DNA of 7,818 nucleotides, taken from NCBI GenBank assembly GCA_018672815.1, contig JABHDX010000164.1:1-7818 (forward strand), read 5' to 3'. Shown here one piece after another: positions 1 to 5,172 of the stretch. The stretch comes from Gammaproteobacteria bacterium (lineage in GTDB: Bacteria; Pseudomonadota; Gammaproteobacteria; UBA11654). The notes under the pieces were generated by a model, which was not told the origin of the DNA, did no database searches, and saw only the letters and a program-made list of their open reading frames with translations. The position numbers were made by a program, and so were the translations under genes. Position 1 is the first letter of the stretch. Each line of letters opens with the position of its first letter.

Positions 1-16
1 CCTTGCCTCCATTTTG

Positions 17-103
17 GCCCGAGTGGCGGAATTGGTAGACGCTACGGACTTAAAATCCGTTGAGATAACTCTCGTGCCGGTTCGAGTCCGGCCTTGGGCA
101 CCA
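17..103 (+). tRNA. tRNA-Leu, anticodon UAA, with encoded CCA
   Basis: The full cloverleaf can be folded by eye. The acceptor stem pairs GCCCGAG (17-23) with CTTGGGC (93-99), with one G-T pair. The D stem is GCG (26-28) with CGC (40-42), and the loop contains GG (34-35). The anticodon stem is ACGGA (44-48) with TCCGT (56-60), around loop CTTAAAA, which gives anticodon TAA (51-53). A long variable arm with GAGA (62-65) paired to TCTC (70-73) marks a class II tRNA. The T arm is GCCGG, TTCGAGT, CCGGC (76-92). Discriminator A100 and CCA (101-103) are encoded. It reads UUA and UUG, codons that should be common in an AT-rich genome. The 3' half resembles E. coli leuX, a known island integration site, but no integrase or repeated tRNA end is visible here. 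Confidence 0.98.
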
Positions 104-131
104 AAATGATTGTAAATATATTGCCATTAGT

Positions 132-154
132 AGAATCCAATAAAAGGGTTCTTT
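132..154 (+). terminator. possible weak terminator after the tRNA
   Basis: AGAATCC (132-138) can pair with GGGTTCT (146-152), with one G-T pair, around a seven-base loop AATAAAA. Only three T residues follow the stem base (152-154), so as an intrinsic terminator it is weak. Its place 29 bases after the tRNA end fits tRNA transcript termination or a processing boundary. It could also be chance pairing. Confidence 0.35.
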
Positions 155-175
155 CGAATTGAGTTTCTATATATA

Positions 176-181
176 TATAAA
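176..181 (+). promoter_or_regulatory. possible -10 element for the hydrolase operon
   Basis: TATAAA (176-181) ends an alternating TA run (168-180) just before the hydrolase start. If it is a -10 box, transcription would begin about 188-190, almost at the ATG at 191, giving a leaderless or near-leaderless message. No convincing -35 box lies at 16-18 bases upstream, and TA runs match -10 boxes by chance in AT-rich DNA. Confidence 0.22.
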
Positions 182-190
182 TAGTCAGTT

Positions 191-1165
191 ATGCATGAAA
201 GTATTAGTAAAAAGACGCAAATGAAACTCTATAAATCTGAAGAAGGTTTTGAAAAAATTATGGGTTGGTACGATCGTGTAAAAAGCGAAATCACAGTACA
301 ACATCAATCAATTTATGCAGAAACAAGGTTTGGTCAATCACATGCTATCCTTGCTGGCGAGGAAAATTCGAAAGCTGTTATTCTTATTCCAGGAGTTGCA
401 GGTTGTGCTCCACTGTGGAGAAATCAAATCAATGAACTTTCAAAAAAGTTCAAAATATATGCTCTTGATATTGTAGGACAACCTGGAAAGAGTGAACCTA
501 ATCCGCCTTCTGTTTTCAATGATGATTACACAAATTGGTTAGAAGATGTAATTACCTCATTGCAGTTGAAAAAACCTCATATTATAGGTGTGAGTACTGG
601 TGGCACGACAGCAATGGATATGGCTATTGCAAATTCAGAGCTGATTGATAAAGTTATTATGTGTGGCCCAACAGGACTAGCTAGAGCTAGACTCCCATTT
701 CATCAATGGTTTTCAAGAGCTATGGCGAAACAAAAAGATGCTGATGTACTGGAAGGGGATTTGACTGCATCATCTTTTTCAAAACCTCGTTCAGGAAAAA
801 CATTCGGCTCATTTGATAGGCAATTAGCAAGAGGGATGGCTCTGTGCACTCGGTTTTATCGTGTGGATAAATCTTTAGGGATATACAATGATAAGACCTC
901 TAGAATTAATTTTATAAAAGCAATCAAAGTCATTAGTAAGTTTTTCTTCTCTGTTGATAAAAAAAGACTCTCTAGTTTCAAAAACTCAGGGTTATTGATC
1001 TTTGGTGAATTTGAAGTTTTGTATAACCCCAAGAAAATTAGTAAAAAAATAAAAAAACTGATTCCCAACATTGAGGTTGAGATTATAAAAGATGCAGGAC
1101 ATGCAGCTATTTACGATCAACCTGAAGAAGTGAATAAGAAGGTCATAGCGTTTTTAGAAAAATAA
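191..1165 (+). CDS. alpha/beta-fold hydrolase (carboxylesterase-like)
   Basis: This 324-residue protein is a serine hydrolase of the alpha/beta fold, probably cytosolic since no signal peptide is visible. The nucleophile elbow is GVSTG with Ser135 as likely nucleophile, E275 in FGEFEVLY (271-278) is the probable acid, and His304 in DAGHAA completes the triad. The oxyanion region reads PGVAG (67-71), where relatives usually have HG. The N terminus (SEEGF...YD, then TRFGQSH at 45-51) matches a group of uncharacterised hydrolases known from many bacteria that begin with SEEG and TxFGxTH motifs. Residues 160-260 form the variable cap that sets substrate choice, so the substrate cannot be named. 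The start is uncertain: neither Met1 nor Met11 (ATG at 221) has a clear Shine-Dalgarno, and family similarity begins at about Met11. It is followed after 13 bases by the HupE gene, so co-transcription is likely. Confidence 0.88.
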   Translation: MHESISKKTQMKLYKSEEGFEKIMGWYDRVKSEITVQHQSIYAETRFGQSHAILAGEENSKAVILIPGVAGCAPLWRNQINELSKKFKIYALDIVGQPGKSEPNPPSVFNDDYTNWLEDVITSLQLKKPHIIGVSTGGTTAMDMAIANSELIDKVIMCGPTGLARARLPFHQWFSRAMAKQKDADVLEGDLTASSFSKPRSGKTFGSFDRQLARGMALCTRFYRVDKSLGIYNDKTSRINFIKAIKVISKFFFSVDKKRLSSFKNSGLLIFGEFEVLYNPKKISKKIKKLIPNIEVEIIKDAGHAAIYDQPEEVNKKVIAFLEK

Positions 1166-1178
1166 GAGTTAAATTAAA

Positions 1179-1775
1179 ATGAAACATGCAATCAAAAATT
1201 ATCTTCTATTGTCTCTAATTTTTATACCTTTTTCTGCACAATCTCATGAAGCAAATTCTCTTCCTTATGGCCCTTTTTTAAGTGGTCTCACTCATCCTGT
1301 ATTAGGCTTTGATCACCTATTAGCTATGGTTAGTGTTGGTATGATTAGTGCACAAATAGGTGGTAGGGCAGTATGGAGTGTTCCGGCAACATTTGTCTTT
1401 GTTATGTTTATTGGTGGATTGGTGGGTATTAATTTTGAAGGATTGAAGGGTTATGAATTTGGTATAGCTCTCTCAGTTCTTCTTTTGGGAAGCGCTTTAG
1501 CAGCTGATAAAACAATTTCAAGTAATCTCGCAATGGTAGCAGTAGGTATATTTGCAATTTTTCATGGCTATGCTCACGGCGAAGAAATCCCAACTGTTGC
1601 CGAACCAATACCTTATGTTAGTGGCTTTATGATGGGTACTGTATTACTTCATGTCAGCGGTTTAATTCTTGCAGATATCTCAACACACTATAAATCTGGA
1701 AAAATTATTTTAAGAATCGCTGGTCTAGGGATAGCTCTTTCAGGTCTCTATTTTTTAATATCTGCATTTAGTTAA
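1179..1775 (+). CDS. hupE: HupE/UreJ-family nickel or cobalt permease
   Basis: This is a 198-residue inner-membrane protein of the HupE/UreJ family, whose characterised members carry nickel, and probably cobalt, into the cell. Both family signatures are present. H-x5-D-H occurs as H39...D45-H46 in HPVLGFDH, and the second motif is FHGYAHGEE (128-136) with H129, H133 and E136. An N-terminal hydrophobic segment (8-20) ending FSAQSHEA looks like the cleavable signal reported for HupE. About five or six further hydrophobic segments follow, and H158 lies in a late one. Length is normal for the family. The start has a weak upstream AGAG. The gene sits between the hydrolase and a DUF6512-like gene, with no hydrogenase, urease or B12 gene in view, so the metal and its user cannot be read from context. 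Confidence 0.93.
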   Translation: MKHAIKNYLLLSLIFIPFSAQSHEANSLPYGPFLSGLTHPVLGFDHLLAMVSVGMISAQIGGRAVWSVPATFVFVMFIGGLVGINFEGLKGYEFGIALSVLLLGSALAADKTISSNLAMVAVGIFAIFHGYAHGEEIPTVAEPIPYVSGFMMGTVLLHVSGLILADISTHYKSGKIILRIAGLGIALSGLYFLISAFS

Positions 1776-1776
1776 A

Positions 1777-2376
1777 ATGACTGTTATCAAAAAAAGATTG
1801 ATTCTGTGGGAAATAGGAAGCTACTTATGGATAGCTATGGCCGGATCAGCTCTTCATTTTGCTTTCGAATTAAGCGAGTTCTGGACACCTTTGGCATTTA
1901 TCTCATCTGTTAACGAAAGTACATGGGAGCATTTGAAAATGTATTTCTGGCCAGGTTTAATTTATGCCTTAGTTCAATATACTTATACTAGAGATATTGC
2001 TAATAACTATTGGTTAGCAAAGTTGGCTTCATTGATTGCAGTTCCATTAGGAGTTATTGTCTCTTATTATGGTTATCTCTCAATTTCAATCCCGCTCTAT
2101 GGAAAAGGCTTTTTTGAGTACGATATAGCAACGATGTTTTTTGGTCTAACAATAGCATCAATAGTAGCCTACCAGATTATGATTAGACCACGATTTAATA
2201 GACCCTCAAAAAGACTGGTATTTACTGGATATGCAACATTAGTAATCATGTTTTCAACATTCACATATTATCCCCCTAAGATGTTCTTATTCGAAAATTA
2301 TTTTGGTTATGTCTACAGCGGTGAGTATGGAATTCTCAAAGATTATGAGCCTTATAGAGTGTTCAAGAAAAAATAA
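1777..2376 (+). CDS. DUF6512-like multi-pass membrane protein of unknown function
   Basis: This is a 199-residue integral membrane protein with about five or six hydrophobic segments (near 11-30, 52-66, 80-100, 115-135 and 146-163). It carries two striking polar motifs: LHFAFELS (26-33), and SVNESTWEHLKMYFWP (44-59), which is the hallmark I associate with DUF6512. The C-terminal part, with YYPPKMFLF (164-172) then GEYG (182-185), also fits that family. No function is established. The His, Glu and Asn residues (H27, E31, N46, E47, E51, H52) lie in or next to predicted membrane segments and could form a polar or metal site, which is inference. The ATG follows the hupE stop after a single base, so translation is probably coupled and the two proteins may act together. 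The family assignment is from memory of the motif, not from a search. Confidence 0.8.
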   Translation: MTVIKKRLILWEIGSYLWIAMAGSALHFAFELSEFWTPLAFISSVNESTWEHLKMYFWPGLIYALVQYTYTRDIANNYWLAKLASLIAVPLGVIVSYYGYLSISIPLYGKGFFEYDIATMFFGLTIASIVAYQIMIRPRFNRPSKRLVFTGYATLVIMFSTFTYYPPKMFLFENYFGYVYSGEYGILKDYEPYRVFKKK

Positions 2377-2393
2377 ATAATGTTAAATTATTT
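2375..2393. terminator. AT-only inverted repeat between convergent genes
   Basis: AAATAAT (2375-2381) and ATTATTT (2387-2393) are perfect complements around loop GTTAA. The repeat overlaps the stop codons of both the DUF6512-like gene and baeR, which end only six bases apart. A weak bidirectional terminator would make sense here, but the stem has no G-C pair and no long T tract follows on either strand. It may simply be AT-rich coincidence. Confidence 0.25.
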
Positions 2394-3060
2394 CAAAGCT
2401 ATAACCTATGCCATAAACAGATCTGATAAATTCTTTATCTGGTTGGATATCATATAGTTTTTTCCTAAGATTTTTAATGTGAGTATCAACGGTTCGATCA
2501 AGAACAATTCTTCCATCTTCAAAAATAATATTCAGAATTTGATCTCGATTATAAACTCGACCTGGATAATTGATAAACATAGACAAGATTCTAAATTCGA
2601 CTGGTGTTAAATCTAATTTAAGACCATCTAATGTTATTGAATAATTTTCAATATTAACCTCAAAACCTTCTGAAGCCTTTGAATCATTATAGTTAGGGTC
2701 GGATCTTCGCAATACAGTTTTAACTCTTGCTACAACTTCTTTGGGACTAAATGGTTTGCAGATATAATCATCTGCTTCCAATTCCAAGCCAATCAGTCGA
2801 TCTACTTCATCTATCATGGCTGTAACCATGATAATTGGAACTTTAGAGAACGTTCTGATTTCTTTACAAATTTCTTTACCATTGAGATTTGGTAACATCA
2901 GATCTAATAATAAAAGAGAGGGATTGTGTTTTTTTACCCAGGGTATAACTTCAATACCATCTTCAATTATTTCTGTTTTATATCCTTCTTTTATTAGATA
3001 GTCCGATAAAATATTGGCTAACTTTATTTCATCCTCAACAATCAGTATGGTTTGTATCAT
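2383..3060 (-). CDS. baeR: OmpR-family response regulator BaeR
   Basis: This 225-residue cytoplasmic DNA-binding regulator is the partner of the adjacent BaeS. The receiver domain (about 4-118) has the acidic pair E9-D10, phospho-acceptor Asp53 in LLLLDLMLP, the switch threonine T80 and Lys102 in CKPFSP. A winged-helix output domain (about 130-225) follows, with recognition-helix residues near DRTVDTHIKNLRKKL (188-202) and the closing wing SVYGIGYSF. Stretches such as DRLIGLELEADDYICKPFSP, EVVARVKTVLRR and the D-R-T-x-D-x-H-I-K-N-L-R segment follow E. coli BaeR nearly residue by residue, better than I would expect for CpxR or OmpR. In E. coli BaeR activates spy, mdtABCD and acrD. Its ATG overlaps the baeS stop by one base (TAATG), a mark of coupled translation. 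Confidence 0.93.
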   Translation of the reverse strand: MIQTILIVEDEIKLANILSDYLIKEGYKTEIIEDGIEVIPWVKKHNPSLLLLDLMLPNLNGKEICKEIRTFSKVPIIMVTAMIDEVDRLIGLELEADDYICKPFSPKEVVARVKTVLRRSDPNYNDSKASEGFEVNIENYSITLDGLKLDLTPVEFRILSMFINYPGRVYNRDQILNIIFEDGRIVLDRTVDTHIKNLRKKLYDIQPDKEFIRSVYGIGYSFEII

Positions 3061-4526
3061 TATTCAGCCTTATTCAATTCTATGATAATTCTAACTCCAC
3101 CCAAATTTGAAGGTTCAGCTGCTATAGTTCCTGAGTGAGCATCAATGATTTCTGCACAAATGGCTAGACCAAGTCCTGCGCCTCCTTTTTCTCTTGATCT
3201 AGATAACTCCTCTCGGTAGAAGCGATCAAAGATTTTTTCAATTGATTTTTGATCTACACCTGGAGCTGAATCTGAGAATGTAATGATTGCATTACCATTT
3301 TGTGTAGCCAGTTCAATTTCAATAATTCCTTGAGAGTCTGTATATCTAAGTGAATTTTCTAATAGATTGGTAAATAACTGAGTCAGTCTAGTTTGATCAC
3401 CAAGTATTACAATAGATTCATCCATATGAATCTGTACTTTTATTTCTTGAGATTTGAATCTTTCAATATAACTATCAATTGCTTTGCTTAAAATGTCTTT
3501 TAAATCAACTTCATTCATTTGATACTTCATTGCTCCAATATCAGATAAGGTAAGTTCATAAAGATCATTAACTAAAGTAGAGAGTCTATTGACTTCGTTG
3601 CTCAGTGAAACAAGAGCTTCTTCATCAAATTCTCTAACTCCATCTTCTATAGCTTCCAATTCACTTTTCAAAATCGCTAGTGGCGTTCTAAGTTCATGTG
3701 AAATGTCAGCAAGCCATTGTTTTTGAGTTTCTGCATTCTTATCTAATGTTTTAGCAAGTACATTAAAATCTCTAGACAGTTTTCCTAACTCATCTTTATT
3801 TTTGATATTTACCCTTGTTTTGAGTTCACCGCCAATAAGACCTTTAGTAGCTCTTGCTAACTTTCTAACTGGCCCTGTAAAATTAAGTGTTAGCAATAAA
3901 GAGATTATTGCTGCCATGAATAATGCAATCACTCCAACTGAATAAAGAGTTGCCCTTGTTGCTTGTACAAATCTTAAATCTTCTTCTTTGCTAAAAATAG
4001 GAGCAGGAGTTAAAACTAATGCTCCTATTTTTTTGTCTTTATAATTTATAGGTACCTTAATTGAGTTTTTTGGAAAATTTGTTGTCCCCACTAAAACTTT
4101 ATTGTCTTTATCCAGCAGAATTAATCTGCCAGGGAATGAGTCTATAACTTTCTTTTTTAATATCTTTTTATTTTTTCTTTTAGAATTTTTATTTTTTTCT
4201 GTTACATCAAAATAAAAACGATATTCTTTTTCATAGCCAAATGGAACTGCTGATCTAGAAGTAATAATATTCTCATCAAATCGTCCTCGTGGATTAAGAA
4301 GTACATTGGCAATTCTTGGATCAGATTTTATAAACCTCCATGTTCTAACTTCTCCATAATAGTCTTCGAAAACACTAGAATAATTTTCTAGCGTTTCCAT
4401 TTCGACTTGTTGAACATAGCCAGCAAAGCGTTCTGCAATGTTGAATGATATAAACCCAATCATCATAGCAATGACTGCTATGAAGCTAGCAGAAAAAGTA
4501 ATAAAGAGTTTTGGGAATATCTTCAT
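3060..4526 (-). CDS. baeS: envelope-stress sensor histidine kinase BaeS
   Basis: This is a 488-residue inner-membrane kinase. It has a first membrane segment (8-30), a periplasmic sensor (31-193), a second membrane segment (194-216) and HAMP (about 217-264). The dimerisation helix has the H-box ISHELRTPLA with phospho-acceptor His277. The ATPase domain has the N-box NLLENSLRYT (387-396), G1 as DSAPGV (419-424), F-box FDRFYR and G2 GGAGLGLAI (448-456). The H-box flank, the N-box and the unusual DSAPGV all match E. coli BaeS. So do the sensor motifs WRF (63-65), DxxNKVLVG (139-147) and the G-A-x-V-x-x-P before the second membrane segment. It is about 20 residues longer than E. coli BaeS. The extra length falls in the sensor and includes a lysine-rich run (111-126). 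No clear Shine-Dalgarno precedes the ATG, and a near-perfect -10 box lies only 11-16 bases upstream. Confidence 0.93.
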   Translation of the reverse strand: MKIFPKLFITFSASFIAVIAMMIGFISFNIAERFAGYVQQVEMETLENYSSVFEDYYGEVRTWRFIKSDPRIANVLLNPRGRFDENIITSRSAVPFGYEKEYRFYFDVTEKNKNSKRKNKKILKKKVIDSFPGRLILLDKDNKVLVGTTNFPKNSIKVPINYKDKKIGALVLTPAPIFSKEEDLRFVQATRATLYSVGVIALFMAAIISLLLTLNFTGPVRKLARATKGLIGGELKTRVNIKNKDELGKLSRDFNVLAKTLDKNAETQKQWLADISHELRTPLAILKSELEAIEDGVREFDEEALVSLSNEVNRLSTLVNDLYELTLSDIGAMKYQMNEVDLKDILSKAIDSYIERFKSQEIKVQIHMDESIVILGDQTRLTQLFTNLLENSLRYTDSQGIIEIELATQNGNAIITFSDSAPGVDQKSIEKIFDRFYREELSRSREKGGAGLGLAICAEIIDAHSGTIAAEPSNLGGVRIIIELNKAE

Positions 4527-4536
4527 ATTGACTGTA

Positions 4537-4542
4537 ATTATA
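4537..4542 (-). promoter_or_regulatory. likely baeSR promoter -10 (TATAAT)
   Basis: On the minus strand, TATAAT occupies 4542 to 4537, a perfect match to the sigma-70 -10 consensus. No good -35 box occurs at 16-18 bases upstream, as expected for an activator-dependent promoter. The repeat array at 4570-4602 ends 27 bases upstream of the -10, close enough for a bound OmpR-family protein to touch RNA polymerase. The start site would fall near 4528-4532, leaving only a few bases of leader before the ATG at 4526. Confidence 0.5.
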
Positions 4543-4569
4543 GATAATTTAAGCGCACTGAAACTTTAA

Positions 4570-4602
4570 TTCATCTTTTCTTCATATTTACTTCATTGTT
4601 TA
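4570..4602. promoter_or_regulatory. probable BaeR operator: three 11-base direct repeats
   Basis: Three units follow one another without a gap: TTCATCTTTTC (4570-4580), TTCATATTTAC (4581-4591) and TTCATTGTTTA (4592-4602). TTCAT recurs at exactly 11 bases, with consensus TTCATNTTTNC for the first two. PhoB, OmpR and relatives bind head-to-tail dimers at 11-base repeats. The part CTTTTCTTCATATTT resembles the BaeR box described in E. coli (TTTTTCTCCATDATTGGC as I recall it), mainly in its first half. The array lies between baeS and the Spy-like gene and could control both. Confidence 0.6.
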
Positions 4603-4645
4603 GGTAAATAATTAATACCAAGTTAAACCTACAGGAATTTGAAAA

Positions 4646-5020
4646 ATGAAACAAACAATTACAGTACTGATGACTATATTTATTTATATAGGAACAATTG
4701 GATTAATAGATACATCTATAGCTGCGGGTCATCATGGTAAAGATGGAAACCATCATGGCAAACCTAATCCTAAGATGCTTTTTCATGGATTAGATATTGA
4801 TAAAGAGCAGAAAGATCAAATAAAAATGATTATGGGTGAACAAATGGAAAAAGGAAAAGCGATCAGGTTAGAGACTAGAGATCGTTTGTCCAAGATATTA
4901 ACTGCAGAACAAATGACTCAATTTGATAGAAATGTAGAACGAGCAGAAAATAAAATAACTAAGAAGAGCAGAAAAAGAGGTAAGAAGCATAAAAAACACA
5001 ACAAGGAAGACAGAAGATAA
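4646..5020 (+). CDS. short Spy/CpxP-like periplasmic protein with basic tail
   Basis: This 124-residue protein probably acts in the periplasm as a small chaperone or stress effector. A signal peptide (1-27) ends in SIAA before GHH. The mature N terminus is His- and Gly-rich (HH at 29-30 and 36-37). The Spy/CpxP signature occurs twice in loose form, LDIDKEQKDQI (49-59) and LTAEQ (85-89). Compared by eye with E. coli Spy (161 residues), both ends of the domain align but about 35 residues in the middle are missing. The C terminus (105-124) is strongly basic, with KK, RKRGKKHKKH and a final RR. The start is supported by AGGA at 4633-4636, nine bases before the ATG. It is divergent from baeSR, and E. 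coli spy is a BaeR target, so BaeR activation is likely. Alternatives are a CpxP-like or metal-sensing ZraP/CnrX-like member of the same superfamily. Confidence 0.8.
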   Translation: MKQTITVLMTIFIYIGTIGLIDTSIAAGHHGKDGNHHGKPNPKMLFHGLDIDKEQKDQIKMIMGEQMEKGKAIRLETRDRLSKILTAEQMTQFDRNVERAENKITKKSRKRGKKHKKHNKEDRR

Positions 5021-5097
5021 GAATCTTAATATTTGCCAGCAAGGCAGAACCAGAGCTGGAATGAGTCGACCCCCTAATGACTTATTCCAGCTTTTTT
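5021..5097 (+). ncRNA. candidate sRNA from the 3' UTR of the Spy-like gene
   Basis: The segment 5034-5091 is about 53 percent G+C by count (31 of 58), far above its surroundings, and lies between the stop codon and the T tract of a strong terminator. It holds a small hairpin, TGCC (5034-5037) with GGCA (5043-5046), a short linker, and the long terminator hairpin with a C-rich loop. In E. coli the CpxQ sRNA is released from the 3' UTR of cpxP, a member of the same protein family. The comparison is positional and structural; no sequence homology to CpxQ is claimed. It may equally be only a 3' UTR. Confidence 0.3.
5054..5097 (+). terminator. strong intrinsic terminator after the Spy-like gene
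   Basis: AGCTGGAATGAGTC (5054-5067) pairs with GACTTATTCCAGCT (5079-5092) along 14 positions with one G-T pair, around loop GACCCCCTAAT. A run of six T residues (5092-5097) follows. It should end transcription of the Spy-like gene and isolate the downstream oxidoreductase gene, which therefore needs its own promoter in 5098-5165. I see no clear one there. Confidence 0.93.
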
Positions 5098-5172
5098 ATT
5101 TCAATCTAACAAGCAAAAAATAAATGACTGTATTAAAATTATCTCTTAATTATTTACTTTAGGAGTAATTTC

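Noticed and set aside
17..103. tRNA-Leu as an integration site of a genomic island
   Set aside because: tRNA-Leu genes are common attachment sites and this one resembles leuX at its 3' end, but there is no integrase and no second copy of the tRNA end in the window, and the downstream genes look ordinary for the genome.
168..180. Alternating TA run as a microsatellite or phase-variation tract
   Set aside because: It is only about 13 bases long and lies outside any gene. It is better explained as AT-rich promoter-like sequence.
677..690. Inverted repeat CTAGCT-AG-AGCTAG
   Set aside because: It lies inside the hydrolase coding region, codes for an ordinary LARAR stretch and has only a two-base spacer. 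No regulatory role is supported.
856..1071. Minus-strand open frame of 71 codons inside the hydrolase gene
   Set aside because: It is antisense to a gene with clear family motifs, has no recognisable domain, and its hydrophobic look is the usual result of reading AT-rich lysine-rich coding DNA backwards.
2383..3060. Assignment of the response regulator as CpxR
   Set aside because: The linked Spy/CpxP-like gene made this tempting, but the receiver and linker motifs and the kinase's DSAPGV and sensor motifs match BaeR and BaeS better.
4592..4618. A defined sigma-70 promoter for the Spy-like gene
   Set aside because: Candidates such as AATAAT (4607-4612) or TAATAC (4613-4618) lack a good -35 box at proper spacing. 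Activation from the repeat array is likely, but I cannot place the -10 with confidence.
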